Assembly: GCA_947492585.1 (NCBI GenBank)
Contig: CANLND010000006.1
Span: 62,001 to 126,000, forward strand
Direction of reading: 5' to 3'
Origin: an uncultured Paracoccaceae bacterium
Lineage (GTDB): Bacteria > Pseudomonadota > Alphaproteobacteria > Rhodobacterales > Rhodobacteraceae
DNA length: 64,000 nt
Within the stretch, counting starts at the first letter, position 1. Each line of letters begins with the position of its first letter. Below the pieces are notes generated by a model. The model made no database searches. It worked only from the letters and a program-made list of their open reading frames with translations, and had not been told where the DNA came from. Shown here piece by piece: positions 17,936 through 27,160 of this stretch. The position numbers and the translations under genes are program-made.

Positions 17936-18724
17936 TTACAGATCAAATGTCGCAAAAACCGGCGCGTGGTCGCTGGGTTTTTCCCAGCCCCGCACATCGC
18001 GCAATACCCGGCTGGAATGGGCCGAACCCGCAATATCTGCCGTGGCCCAAACATGATCCAGCCGGCGGCCTTTGTCGGCGGCATCCCAATCTTTGGCGCG
18101 ATAGCTCCACCAGCTGTACAACTTGCCCTCAGGAATGTCTGCCCGCGTCACATCCACCCAATTGCCCGCCTTCTGAACAGCGGCCAGGTGCTCTACTTCA
18201 ATTGGAGTATGGCTGACGATCTTCAGCAATTTCTTGTGATCCCACACATCGTCTTCCCGCGGTGCGATGTTCAGATCCCCAACCAAAATCGACTTTTCAG
18301 GGGCATTGGTTGTGAACCAATCCCGCATCTCGGTAAGATAATCCAGCTTCTGGCCGAACTTTTCGTTCTTGTCCCGGTCCGGCACATCCCCGCCCGCAGG
18401 CACATAGAAATTGTGGATGGTCACGCCATTTTGCAATCGCCCGGCAATGTGGCGGGCATGGCCAAGGCTGGCGAAATCCTCGCTTGCCACTTCTTCAATC
18501 GGCAGACGCGAAAAGATCGCCACACCGTTGTATCCCTTCTGCCCGCGCGCCACCATGTGGGTGTAGCCAAGCTCTGCAAACCCCTCGAGCGGGATTTTAT
18601 CAACGGGTGATTTGGTTTCCTGAAGACACAGCACATCCGGTGCTTCGTCTTTCATCAATTGCTGCACAATCGGCTCGCGCAGGCGGACCGAATTGATATT
18701 CCAGGTGGCCAGAGTGAAGGTCAT
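17936..18724 (-). CDS. xthA: Exodeoxyribonuclease III
   Basis: A 262-residue endonuclease/exonuclease/phosphatase-fold AP endonuclease. Family motifs are LATWNINSVRLR, DVLCLQETKSP, ILVGDLNIAP and the C-terminal SDHAPVFATFDL. It incises abasic sites and degrades duplex DNA 3' to 5' in base-excision repair. The start at 18724 (MTFTLATWNINS) matches the family; the ORF-track start adds 18 unrelated residues. Confidence 0.93.
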   Translation of the reverse strand: MTFTLATWNINSVRLREPIVQQLMKDEAPDVLCLQETKSPVDKIPLEGFAELGYTHMVARGQKGYNGVAIFSRLPIEEVASEDFASLGHARHIAGRLQNGVTIHNFYVPAGGDVPDRDKNEKFGQKLDYLTEMRDWFTTNAPEKSILVGDLNIAPREDDVWDHKKLLKIVSHTPIEVEHLAAVQKAGNWVDVTRADIPEGKLYSWWSYRAKDWDAADKGRRLDHVWATADIAGSAHSSRVLRDVRGWEKPSDHAPVFATFDL

Positions 18725-19013
18725 CAGAACTCTCATAATTGATGGAAACTGGGCAGATACTGCCTGCCCCCCACCCAATTCACCAGCCCCACATCACCGC
18801 AGATGGTCATTTTTCGCATACGCCACGGCGTCACCTGCACCAAAACCCCACTGGCCCCTGATCCAAAGGCACGTCACGAAAAAGGTCGGACCGCAAAGCC
18901 CGACCAAATCCAACAGAGAGATACATTTCAGACCCCGGATAGACGCGGGACCTCTGTCAGCCAGCCGACCTATAGTAAGGGCCCCTGCCCCCACCAGATC
19001 GCCAAGCCCAAAT
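18725..19013. other. 289-bp intergenic region between xthA and the response regulator
   Basis: No convincing coding sequence on either strand. It holds the probable terminator of the response-regulator gene (18879-18905) and the xthA leader. Nothing else is recognisable by eye. Confidence 0.6.
18879..18905 (-). terminator. Probable terminator of the response-regulator gene
   Basis: On the minus strand GGTCGG and CCGACC form a 6-bp stem around a 10-nt loop and are followed by TTTTT. It lies about 110 bp after the stop codon, so a sizeable 3' UTR would result. Confidence 0.6.
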
Positions 19014-19700
19014 TCATGACACCAAACGGTATCCACCTGATTCTGTCACCAGCAACCGTGCATTCGACGGATCCGGTTCAATCTTTTGACGCAGGCGATA
19101 GATATGGGTCTCTAATGTGTGCGTGGTCACCCCTGCATTGTAGCCCCACACCTCATGCAACAACACATCGCGCGGCACCACACCATCGGTCGAACGGTAC
19201 AGGAATTTGAGGATATTGGTTTCCTTCTCCGTCAGCCTGATCTTGCGATCATCTTCGGTGGTCAACAGTTTCATTGCCGGCTTAAAGGTGTACGGCCCCA
19301 ACGCAAATACCGCGTCTTCTGATTGTTCGTGCTGGCGCAACTGGGCGCGAATTCGGGCCAAAAAGACGGGGAATTTAAATGGCTTGGTGACGTAATCATT
19401 GGCGCCGGCATCCAGCCCCAGAATGGTATCGGCATCACTGTCATGTCCGGTCAGCATCAGGATTGGAGATTTCACCCCCTGCTTGCGCATCAACCGGCAC
19501 AGCTCTCGCCCATCCGTATCCGGCAAACCGACATCCAGAATGATCAGATCATACAGCGCTTCCTTGACCCGCTCCATCGCGCTGGCCCCGGAATCAGCCT
19601 CAAAGACATCAAAGTCTTCGGTCATGATCATTTGTTCGCTCAGCGCTTCACGCAGGTCTTCGTCATCGTCGACCAGCAGAATTTTCTTCAATTGAGCCAT
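19014..19700 (-). CDS. OmpR-family response regulator, CenR-like
   Basis: A 228-residue response regulator. The receiver (residues 1-120) has acidic pocket DDDED, phospho-acceptor Asp in DLIILDVGLPDTDG, and the conserved ANDYVTKPF lysine. The OmpR-type winged helix follows (about 130-225; IRLTEKETNILKFLYR, HTLETHIYRLRQKIE, ESGGYRL). The blocks LGLDAGANDYVTKPFKF and LRQHEQSEDAVF closely resemble CenR, the essential envelope-homeostasis regulator of Caulobacter, Rhodobacter and Brucella; I recall this from family knowledge. No histidine kinase is adjacent, as expected for an orphan. The ATG at 19700 has AGGAGGG 8 nt upstream. Confidence 0.85.
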   Translation of the reverse strand: MAQLKKILLVDDDEDLREALSEQMIMTEDFDVFEADSGASAMERVKEALYDLIILDVGLPDTDGRELCRLMRKQGVKSPILMLTGHDSDADTILGLDAGANDYVTKPFKFPVFLARIRAQLRQHEQSEDAVFALGPYTFKPAMKLLTTEDDRKIRLTEKETNILKFLYRSTDGVVPRDVLLHEVWGYNAGVTTHTLETHIYRLRQKIEPDPSNARLLVTESGGYRLVS

Positions 19701-19871
19701 CGGCCAACCCTCCTGTTTCGTTCTAAACACATGTGCCCCCCACGAGCATTCAACAAGGTTTCAATCACCTGTCTCACGTCGACGTGTCCCCAGTGTGGGA
19801 AATGTTTCACTTTCCTTGCAATTCATCGTATCCACTGCCAGCTAATGTTTCATAAAACTACGGACACCCGC

Positions 19872-20960
19872 ATGAGCCTAATGCCCACAATGATCGAACT
19901 ATTGGCCCGCGCCAGGGTTGATCTGCGCATGGGCCTGCCCGTGGTCCTGCGCGGCACCGCATCGGCTGCTCTGGCGATTTCAGCGGAAACATTGACCGCC
20001 GCGCGCTTACAAGATCTGCGTGCACTTGGCTCCCTGTCTTTGGCTCTGACCGGGCGACGCGCCACCACGCTCAAGGCCCGTATCTATGATCAGGATATGG
20101 CCCGTATTGCGATTCCCTCAGATGTGGATCTCAAATGGATTGAAGCTCAGGCAAATCCCGCAGATGATCTGAAACACCCCATGAAAGGCCCACTCCAAAG
20201 CCTGCGCGGCGGCGATTCGAGCCTGCATCAGCTGGCCATCGATCTGACAAAATCCGCCCGCCTGCTGCCCTCGGCCGTTTTGGTCGATCTGCCCGACGCC
20301 GCAGAGTTTGCCGCCTCCCATGGCCTGACGATGATCCAACAATCCGCCGCCGCCCCCTTGCTGCACAAAAGCTCCCCACTGCATCCCGTCGCCGCCGCCC
20401 GCCTTCCGATCGAAGCCGCCGAAGCAGGTCGCCTGCATATTTTCCGCCCCGAAGACGGCAACGAAGAACATTACGCCATCGAAATTGGCCGCCCGGATCG
20501 CAGTCAGCCGGTGCTAGCGCGCCTGCATTCAGCCTGTTTCACCGGGGATGTCCTCGGCTCGCTCAAATGTGATTGCGGCCCCCAACTGCGCGGCGCATTG
20601 GCCCAAATGGGTCAAGACGGCGCTGGTGTCTTACTCTACTTAAATCAAGAGGGGCGCGGCATCGGCCTGGCCAACAAGATGCGCGCCTATTCCCTACAAG
20701 ATCAAGGGTTTGACACAGTTGAAGCCAACCACAGGCTTGGATTTGAGGATGATGAACGTGATTTTAGGTTGGGCGCCTCCATCTTAAAAGAGCTGGGTTT
20801 TCACTCCGTGCGCCTGCTCACCAACAATCCAAATAAGATCGCGATGATGGAGAAAACCGGCATTTCGGTTGCTGAACGCGTGGCGCTGAAAGTGGGCAAA
20901 AACCCGTTCAATCAAAACTATCTCGCGACCAAAGCTGCAAAATCCGGACATCTTCTATGA
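19872..20960 (+). CDS. ribA: GTP cyclohydrolase II
   Basis: A 362-residue enzyme for the first step of riboflavin synthesis, GTP to 2,5-diamino-6-ribosylamino-4(3H)-pyrimidinone phosphate. The zinc ligands are in HSACFTGDVLGSLKCDCGPQL, and YLNQEGRGIGLANKMRAY is the catalytic block, all at about 210-300. The first ~150 residues resemble a degenerate partner domain seen in alphaproteobacterial RibA; no DHBP-synthase motifs are visible. The start at 19872 (MSLMPTMIELLARA) is the best family match, although three in-frame ATGs (19872, 19881, 19890) cluster there and none has a strong Shine-Dalgarno. It overlaps the next gene by 4 bp (ATGA). Confidence 0.9.
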   Translation: MSLMPTMIELLARARVDLRMGLPVVLRGTASAALAISAETLTAARLQDLRALGSLSLALTGRRATTLKARIYDQDMARIAIPSDVDLKWIEAQANPADDLKHPMKGPLQSLRGGDSSLHQLAIDLTKSARLLPSAVLVDLPDAAEFAASHGLTMIQQSAAAPLLHKSSPLHPVAAARLPIEAAEAGRLHIFRPEDGNEEHYAIEIGRPDRSQPVLARLHSACFTGDVLGSLKCDCGPQLRGALAQMGQDGAGVLLYLNQEGRGIGLANKMRAYSLQDQGFDTVEANHRLGFEDDERDFRLGASILKELGFHSVRLLTNNPNKIAMMEKTGISVAERVALKVGKNPFNQNYLATKAAKSGHLL

Positions 20961-21454
20961 CTCCACAAGATCTGGTGTTCACCCCGCAAGGCGTGCGCTT
21001 TCGCGGCCGTCGTTTCCCCTGCACGATTGGCAAAGGCGGACGAACCACCGACAAATGCGAAGGCGACGGCGCCACCCCCGTAGGCATCTGGCACATCGAA
21101 TCGGTGCTCTACCGCCCCGACCGCATCGCGCGTCCCTGTGACTGGGCCGAACCGATTTTGCCGGGCGATCTATGGTCAGACGCTCCCGATGATGACGCCT
21201 ATAACACCCAGGTGCGCGCGCCCTATACGCCCAGCCATGAACAGCTGCGCCGCGCCGATCCTTTGTACGATCTGGTCTTGATCAGTGATTGGAACTGGCC
21301 GGTTGCGGAACCGGGGCGCGGCTCGGCGATCTTTCTGCATCAATGGCGCAGACCGGGCTATGGTACTGAAGGGTGCATTGCCTTTCGCCGCGACCATCTG
21401 CGCTGGATCACCCGGCATTTGGTGCCCGGCAACCGGGTGATTGTGCGCGCCTGA
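20957..21454 (+). CDS. L,D-transpeptidase (YkuD-type) family protein
   Basis: A 165-residue protein with the YkuD catalytic arrangement: a histidine in SAIFLHQWRRPGYG followed by GTEGCIAFRRDHL, the cysteine nucleophile motif. Family members form 3-3 cross-links or attach lipoproteins to peptidoglycan. No signal peptide is evident (TPQDLVFTPQGVRFRGRRFP), so export would need another route, or the start is misassigned. It is coupled to ribA by ATGA overlap and converges on the YggS gene with stop codons abutting. Confidence 0.83.
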   Translation: MTPQDLVFTPQGVRFRGRRFPCTIGKGGRTTDKCEGDGATPVGIWHIESVLYRPDRIARPCDWAEPILPGDLWSDAPDDDAYNTQVRAPYTPSHEQLRRADPLYDLVLISDWNWPVAEPGRGSAIFLHQWRRPGYGTEGCIAFRRDHLRWITRHLVPGNRVIVRA

Positions 21455-22126
21455 TCAGCCCTCGTTTCCAGCCACGGGTTTGACCCGTTCACCAAAGATG
21501 GCGGATCCCACCCGCACATGGGTCGCCCCCAAAGCGATGGCTTTTTCGAAATCGCCGCTCATCCCCATAGACAGTCCAGATAGGTCATTGCGCTTAGCGA
21601 TCTTGGCAAGCAGCGCAAAATGCAGGCTGGATTCTTCATCGACAGGCGGGATGCACATCAAACCTTTGACCGGCAGATCCAACGCCCGGCACTCGGCAAT
21701 AAAACCGTCGGCATCACCGGGCAAAATACCGGCTTTCTGCGCTTCTTCGCCGGTGTTTACCTGTACAAACAGGTCCGGGCAGCGCCCCAATTCCTGCGCC
21801 AACCGCGCCAAAGTTTGCGCCAGTTTTGGACGGTCCACCGATTGAATGCTGTCAAACAGCTCCATCGCCTGGCGCGCCTTGTTCGATTGCAACCGGCCGA
21901 TCAGATGTAGATCAACGCCTTCAAACTGCTTGATAAATTCGGGCCACTTTCCAGCAGCCTCCTGCACGCGATTCTCACCAAAACAGCGTTGCCCTTGTAC
22001 GAGCACCTCCGCCACACGTTCATTGGGCTGGACCTTGGAAACCGCCACCAACTGGACAGATCCAGCCGCACGGCCAGCAGCAACCTCAGCCGCCGCAATT
22101 CGGGATGTGATGTCAGACAAAGACAT
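21455..22126 (-). CDS. YggS/PLPBP family pyridoxal-phosphate homeostasis protein
   Basis: A 223-residue single-domain PLP-binding protein of the YggS/PROSC family. The Schiff-base lysine is Lys31 in QLVAVSKVQPNERV; other signatures are CFGENRVQEA, HLIGRLQSNKA and LSMGMSGDFEKAIALG. Members buffer free PLP and affect amino-acid pools rather than catalyse a known reaction. The ATG at 22126 (MSLSDITSRIAAAE, with GAGGTG 5 nt upstream) replaces the ORF-track start. Confidence 0.92.
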   Translation of the reverse strand: MSLSDITSRIAAAEVAAGRAAGSVQLVAVSKVQPNERVAEVLVQGQRCFGENRVQEAAGKWPEFIKQFEGVDLHLIGRLQSNKARQAMELFDSIQSVDRPKLAQTLARLAQELGRCPDLFVQVNTGEEAQKAGILPGDADGFIAECRALDLPVKGLMCIPPVDEESSLHFALLAKIAKRNDLSGLSMGMSGDFEKAIALGATHVRVGSAIFGERVKPVAGNEG

Positions 22127-22172
22127 GGTGCACCTCATGAAACTTTTAGCTGAGAGAAACACTGTTTCGCCG

Positions 22173-22208
22173 CAAAAGAAAAGGGCGCACTCCCGAAAGA
22201 GTACGCCC
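22173..22208 (-). terminator. Terminator of the porin gene
   Basis: On the minus strand GGGCGTACTC-TTTCGG-GAGTGCGCCC forms a 10-bp stem with one G-U pair, followed by TTTTCTTTT. It lies 26 bp after the porin stop codon. Confidence 0.88.
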
Positions 22209-22233
22209 CAAGAACCGTGTGGTTCAGCTTAAC

Positions 22234-23178
22234 TTAGAAGTTGAAGCGAACACCAAAGTCAGCAGCCGTAATGGCATTAGAAGCAGAAGTCGGTTTAATG
22301 GAACCGATGCCACCACGCAGCGATACACCGCCACCCAGATCGTGGACTGCACCAAAGCCAACGTGACGCGTGTCACCATCGCCGGAACCGTCGCCGTAAG
22401 CGAAGTTCAAAGTGGTCGCTGAGCTCAGCTCATATTCAGCCGAAATACCGTAGAAGGTGTCGGATACTGCCGCGTTGTTGCCAACACTTTCGTCACCAAC
22501 AAACAGAGTCGCGTTAACCGGACCAAGATTACCGTTCAGGGTCAGAACAGTCATGTCATCGTCGGTTGCGTTGTCCGTTTGACCGTGTGCCAAAGCAGCA
22601 GTGATATTGCCGAAGGTATATGCGGCATGGATATCCCACCGGTCTGCGCCTGTCAGCGAGCTATCGTATGATGCTGCAACTGCAAAATCACCAATTTCGT
22701 AACGTGCGTAAACGGCGTTCGCACCAGTTGCGCCAGTTGCATAGCCTAGGAAGGAATAGTCATTGCCTGAGTACTGACCCAAGAAGTTTTGCAGGCCAGG
22801 CTCTGCGCCGTAGTAGTTAGGCGCGTTGTCGATTGCACCAGCAGTGTTGCCAACGTCAACACGCAGACCACTGTACTCAACAGAGAAACGAGCACCGTTC
22901 AAAGCAGCGGAATTGGCTTCGCCGTCTTCGCTGTCGTCAGCTTGCATACGAATACGTGCAGAGAACGTTGCACCGCTATCGCTTTCAACAGACGCATCGA
23001 TGTTAATACGGAACCGTGAGACAATAACAGTGTCGGAAGCGTTGGGGGTGCGAGTGTTTACATCACGGTCTTCAACGTAACCGAGACCAAAGCGACCGTA
23101 GCCACCAAATGTTACGTCTGCAGCTGCAACACCTGCGGTGGCGATCAGCGCGGTAGTAGCGAAGAGAATCTTTTTCAT
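22234..23178 (-). CDS. Porin (Rhodobacter-type general porin)
   Basis: A 314-residue outer-membrane beta-barrel. A typical signal peptide (MKKILFATTALIATAGVAAA) is followed by DVTFGGYGRFGLGYVED, alternating amphipathic strands, acidic loops and a C-terminal phenylalanine (FGVRFNF) needed for barrel insertion. It forms a diffusion channel for small hydrophilic solutes. The leader has GAGGGA before the ATG and a strong terminator after the stop, as expected for a highly expressed monocistronic gene. Confidence 0.93.
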   Translation of the reverse strand: MKKILFATTALIATAGVAAADVTFGGYGRFGLGYVEDRDVNTRTPNASDTVIVSRFRINIDASVESDSGATFSARIRMQADDSEDGEANSAALNGARFSVEYSGLRVDVGNTAGAIDNAPNYYGAEPGLQNFLGQYSGNDYSFLGYATGATGANAVYARYEIGDFAVAASYDSSLTGADRWDIHAAYTFGNITAALAHGQTDNATDDDMTVLTLNGNLGPVNATLFVGDESVGNNAAVSDTFYGISAEYELSSATTLNFAYGDGSGDGDTRHVGFGAVHDLGGGVSLRGGIGSIKPTSASNAITAADFGVRFNF

Positions 23179-23457
23179 GATTATCCCTCGGGGTTTTTAG
23201 ATTTCATTTTCAAACTGCGCTGACTGCGCTGTCTGAGTACGCTCTTCGTTTCGCTCGTTTTGGGGGAGTCGCGCAAGCGTGCCAGCCAATGCTCAATCCT
23301 TTCGCAACCATGTTGATGCATCGATGCCACACATCAACCACCCTTCCAGCCCCGTTCCCTCGCAAGCGCGCGAGTCTTATAAAGAATACACTTGTTGCCT
23401 GAGAAACCGTTGTTTAGGACTTGTCAGCGACCACAACAGGAACGGACTGAGCCCATA
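23179..23457. other. 279-bp intergenic region between the porin and DUF3576 genes
   Basis: Divergent promoter region. It has the porin leader at the left end and a short AT-richer stretch (cttataaagaatacact near 23374) that may contain the promoter for the DUF3576-leuS operon. No coding sequence is evident. Confidence 0.55.
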
Positions 23458-23997
23458 ATGCGTGTGTTGTTGAATATCACTTTAGTTGCCGCTTTGGCCG
23501 TCACTGCTGGCTGTGGTGCGTCGGGCAGCGGCCCAAAAGACCGAGATCAAAGAATCGCGGACCGCGAAGCCGCCCGCGAAGCAGTGCTCCAGCGTCGCGC
23601 GAGCAGGATCAACCGCTCCGGGCGGCAGGAAGATGATCTCGATAACCCAAATCGGACCACCATATGGGACGCCTTCAAGCGTCAGGAAACGGAAACATCG
23701 GTTCAGGTGAATCGTTATATCTGGACAGCTGCGCTGGATGTGCTTGATTTTCTACCTGTGCAATCCGTGGATCCCTTTACCGGTATTATCCTGACTGGCT
23801 ATGGCACGCCCCCCGGTGGCAACCGCGCGTATCGGGCGACTGTGCACGTCAAAGACCCGGCACTGGACGCACGGGCTTTGAATGTGGCGCTGCAAACCCG
23901 CGATGGCCGCGCTGTCAGCGCCGCAACCGCCCGCGCCGTCGAAGACGCGATTCTGTCGCGCGCGCGACAGCTGCGGATTGCGGACAAACGGCTCTGA
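23458..23997 (+). CDS. DUF3576 lipoprotein
   Basis: A 179-residue exported protein with a lipoprotein signal: MRVLLNITLVAALAVTAGC, lipobox VTAGC, Cys19. After a charged linker comes the DUF3576 core: NPNRTTIWDAFKR, YIWTAALDVLDFLPVQSVDPFTGIILTGYG and VKDPALDARALNVALQTRDG. Function unknown, but the gene consistently precedes leuS and lptE in alphaproteobacteria, suggesting an outer-membrane assembly role. The start was moved to 23458; the ORF-track ORF begins at an upstream TTG. Confidence 0.88.
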   Translation: MRVLLNITLVAALAVTAGCGASGSGPKDRDQRIADREAAREAVLQRRASRINRSGRQEDDLDNPNRTTIWDAFKRQETETSVQVNRYIWTAALDVLDFLPVQSVDPFTGIILTGYGTPPGGNRAYRATVHVKDPALDARALNVALQTRDGRAVSAATARAVEDAILSRARQLRIADKRL

Positions 23998-24096
23998 CCT
24001 GACATCCGTCAGCCCCCACTGGCCTCGCTCTGAAAAGACACGTATTACACACGCCGGGCCCTGATCCCGGCGTTTTCATGTAAAAGGACCGCTCTG

Positions 24097-26655
24097 ATGT
24101 CGCGCTACGAAGCCTCAGAAATCGAAATGAAATGGCAAAAGGCCTGGGATCAGGCTGAAATTTTCCAGGCCAAACCACCCAGCGACAAGCCCAAGTATTA
24201 TGTGCTTGAGATGTTCCCCTATCCGTCGGGCAAACTGCACATGGGGCATGTGCGCAACTACACGATGGGCGACGTGATCGCGCGCTATAAGCTGTCAACC
24301 GGCCACAACGTGCTGCACCCCATGGGATTTGACGCCTTTGGCATGCCCGCTGAAAACGCCGCCATGGCCATTGGTGGCCACCCCAAAACCTGGACTTATG
24401 ACAACATCGACACGATGGTTGAGCAGATGAAGCCTCTGGGCCTGTCGCTTGACTGGTCGCGCATGTTTGCCACATGTGATGTGGATTACTATGGCCAGCA
24501 ACAAGCCTTGTTCCTTGATTTCCTTGAAAAAGATCTAGTCTACCGCAAAAACGCTGTGGTCAACTGGGACCCCGTAGACATGACCGTTCTGGCCAATGAA
24601 CAGGTCGAAGGCGGCCGCGGCTGGCGCTCGGGGGCTTTGGTGGAACGGCGCGAACTGACGCAATGGTTCTTCAAGATCTCCGACTACTCGGATGAGCTGT
24701 TGAACGCGCTGGACACGCTGGAAAACTGGCCCGCCAAGGTCCGCCTGATGCAGGAAAACTGGATCGGAAAATCGCGCGGTCTGCAGTTTGGCTTTGAACG
24801 TGTGGACGGACAGGAGCCGATTACCGTCTATACGACCCGCCCCGACACCCTGAACGGCGCGTCGTTTGTTGGCATCTCGCCCGACCACCCAATCGCCAAA
24901 GAACTGGAAGCCGCAGATCCCAAAGTGGCGGAATTTGTGGCCGAGTGCCGCAAGGGCGGCACCACCGAAGAAGCCATTGAAACCGCTGAAAAGCTGGGGC
25001 TCGACACTGGCATCCGCGTGAAACACCCGCTGGATCCCAACTGGGAGCTGCCGGTCTGGATCGCCAACTTCATCCTGATGGATTACGGCACCGGCGCGAT
25101 CTTTGCCTGCCCGGCGCATGACCAGCGCGACTTTGAATTTGCCACCAAATACGATCTGCCGATCATTCCTGTCTTCCAGGATCCGGCAATCGATGCGCCC
25201 CTGACCGAGGCCTATGTGCCGACCAAGTCCGAGAAGGTCCGCTATGTAAACGGCTTCTGCGGTGCAGAAGAGCAAACCGGCGAACAGGGTGTGGATGCAG
25301 CAGTTGATGCCGCCGAAGCTGCGGGTTGGGGCGAAGGCGTCACCAAATTCCGCCTGCGGGACTGGGGTCTTTCCCGTCAGCGCTATTGGGGTTGCCCAAT
25401 CCCGGTCGTTCACTGCGACGATTGTGGCGTGGTTCCCGAAAAGAAAGAGAATCTACCGATCGAGCTGCCCGATGACGTGACATTTGATCAACCCGGCAAT
25501 CCGCTGGACCGTCACCCAACCTGGCGCAACTGTGCCTGCCCATCCTGTGGCAAACCTGCGCAGCGCGAAACCGACACGATGGACACCTTTGTGGATTCGT
25601 CGTGGTATTTCGCCCGCTTCACCGCGCCCAAAGCCGACACCCCTACCGATCTGGCCACCGCTGATTACTGGATGAACGTCGACCAATATATCGGCGGCGT
25701 CGAACACGCGATTCTGCACCTGCTGTATTCGCGCTTCTTTGCCCGCGCCATGCAGATCTGTGGCCACCTGCCCGAATCCGCGGCGGAACCCTTTGATGCG
25801 CTGTTCACCCAAGGCATGGTCACCCACGCGATCTTTGAAAACGCCGAACGCAAAGCCGACAATGGCCGCGCGCTGTACCACTACCCCGCCGAAGTCGAAG
25901 AGCGCGATGGCGCCACCTTCGTCAAAGAGACCGGCGAAAAGGTCAAAGTGATCCCCTCGGCCAAAATGTCAAAGTCCAAAAACAACGTGGTCGACCCGCT
26001 GGCGATCATTTCCGCCTATGGCGCTGACACCGCACGTTGGTTTGTTCTGTCCGATTCTCCCCCCGAACGGGATGTAGAGTGGACCGCATCGGGCGCCGAA
26101 GCTGCATTCAAACACCTGAACCGTGTCTGGAACCTCTGCGACAAGATCGCCAAAATGGATCCCAACGCCAAAGGGCAAGGCGACGAAGACCTCCTGCGCG
26201 AAATGCACAAGGCCATCCGCGATGTGACTTTGGGGATCGATTCCTTTGGCTTCAACGCCTCCATCGCCAAACTCTATGGCTTCACCAACGCTTTGGCGAA
26301 ATCCAAGGCGGGGGCCGCAGCTCAGAAACAGGCGATCATGACATTGGCACAGCTGATGTCGCCAATGACACCGCACCTGGCCGAAGACATCTGGGCGCAT
26401 CAGGGCGGCGAAGGCCTGATCGCGACAGCGCCGTGGCCCGTTGCTGATGCCGCGATGCTGGTGGAAAACACCGTCACCCTGCCGATCCAGATCAACGGCA
26501 AACGCAAAGGCGAGATCGAGGTCGCCAAAGATCTTGATAAATCCGAGGTTGAAAAACTGGCGCTGGCCCACGAAGCTGTCCAAAAGGCGCTGAATGGCAG
26601 CGCGCCAAAGAAAGTCATCGTGGTGCCGGGTCGTATCGTCAATGTCGTTGCTTAA
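24097..26655 (+). CDS. leuS: Leucyl-tRNA synthetase
   Basis: An 852-residue class I aminoacyl-tRNA synthetase. It has the HIGH-type motif [17 protein letters not shown] at about 44-60, the CP1 editing domain ([20 protein letters not shown], about 245-265), zinc-like clusters (CDDCG, CACPSCG), and KMSKS in [16 protein letters not shown] at about 625. The DALR-like C-terminal domain follows. It charges tRNA-Leu. A clear AAAAGGA ribosome-binding site precedes it. Its stop overlaps lptE by 14 bp. Confidence 0.97.
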   Translation: MSRYEASEIEMKWQKAWDQAEIFQAKPPSDKPKYYVLEMFPYPSGKLHMGHVRNYTMGDVIARYKLSTGHNVLHPMGFDAFGMPAENAAMAIGGHPKTWTYDNIDTMVEQMKPLGLSLDWSRMFATCDVDYYGQQQALFLDFLEKDLVYRKNAVVNWDPVDMTVLANEQVEGGRGWRSGALVERRELTQWFFKISDYSDELLNALDTLENWPAKVRLMQENWIGKSRGLQFGFERVDGQEPITVYTTRPDTLNGASFVGISPDHPIAKELEAADPKVAEFVAECRKGGTTEEAIETAEKLGLDTGIRVKHPLDPNWELPVWIANFILMDYGTGAIFACPAHDQRDFEFATKYDLPIIPVFQDPAIDAPLTEAYVPTKSEKVRYVNGFCGAEEQTGEQGVDAAVDAAEAAGWGEGVTKFRLRDWGLSRQRYWGCPIPVVHCDDCGVVPEKKENLPIELPDDVTFDQPGNPLDRHPTWRNCACPSCGKPAQRETDTMDTFVDSSWYFARFTAPKADTPTDLATADYWMNVDQYIGGVEHAILHLLYSRFFARAMQICGHLPESAAEPFDALFTQGMVTHAIFENAERKADNGRALYHYPAEVEERDGATFVKETGEKVKVIPSAKMSKSKNNVVDPLAIISAYGADTARWFVLSDSPPERDVEWTASGAEAAFKHLNRVWNLCDKIAKMDPNAKGQGDEDLLREMHKAIRDVTLGIDSFGFNASIAKLYGFTNALAKSKAGAAAQKQAIMTLAQLMSPMTPHLAEDIWAHQGGEGLIATAPWPVADAAMLVENTVTLPIQINGKRKGEIEVAKDLDKSEVEKLALAHEAVQKALNGSAPKKVIVVPGRIVNVVA

Positions 26656-27160
26656 CCGCAGAAACACACTTCTCGCAGCCTGCGCCTTTGGGGCGTTTGG
26701 CTGCGGCTTTACCCCGGTCTATGCCCCGGGGCAAAACGGCGCAGCCCTGTATGGAGAGGTCGCGATTGTGGCCCCCCAAGACATATCAACTCGCGACACC
26801 GTCGCCGCCTATGAATTGGTGCGCACCCTAGAAGAGCGACTGGGACGCGGCGGCAGCACCTACCATCTTGATCTAACGCTCAGCCAGCGCCGCGAAGGTC
26901 AGGCGATCACCGCCGAAAACGAAATCACCCGCTTCTCAATCGAAGCCACAGCCGGTTACACGCTGACCCGCTCCAGCGATGGCATGGTCGTCAGCAGCGG
27001 CACGGTGCGCAACTTTACCGGATATTCGGCGACCGGCTCCACGGTGGAAACTTTGGCAGGCGAACGCGATGCCGAACGCCGCCTAATGGTGATTCTGGCA
27101 GACCAGATCAACATTCGCCTCTTGTCCTCCGATCTTCCCCCCCGGGCCTCAGCCGAATGA
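26642..27160 (+). CDS. lptE: LPS-assembly lipoprotein LptE
   Basis: A 172-residue outer-membrane lipoprotein. The signal [21 protein letters not shown] ends at the lipidated cysteine, followed by GFTPVYAPG, a hallmark of alphaproteobacterial LptE. It plugs the LptD barrel that inserts lipopolysaccharide. The ATG at 26642 lies inside the end of leuS; the operon continues into holA through an ATGA overlap. The gene order leuS-lptE-holA is conserved across proteobacteria and supports the call. Confidence 0.9.
   Translation: MSLLNRRNTLLAACAFGAFGCGFTPVYAPGQNGAALYGEVAIVAPQDISTRDTVAAYELVRTLEERLGRGGSTYHLDLTLSQRREGQAITAENEITRFSIEATAGYTLTRSSDGMVVSSGTVRNFTGYSATGSTVETLAGERDAERRLMVILADQINIRLLSSDLPPRASAE

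Noticed and set aside
18794-19036. 80-aa minus-strand ORF overlapping the end of the response-regulator gene
   Set aside because: No ribosome-binding site, overlaps a terminator-like hairpin and a well supported gene; no domain similarity evident.
24535-25413. 292-aa minus-strand ORF opposite leuS
   Set aside because: Antisense shadow of the LeuRS editing domain; no start signal or domain.
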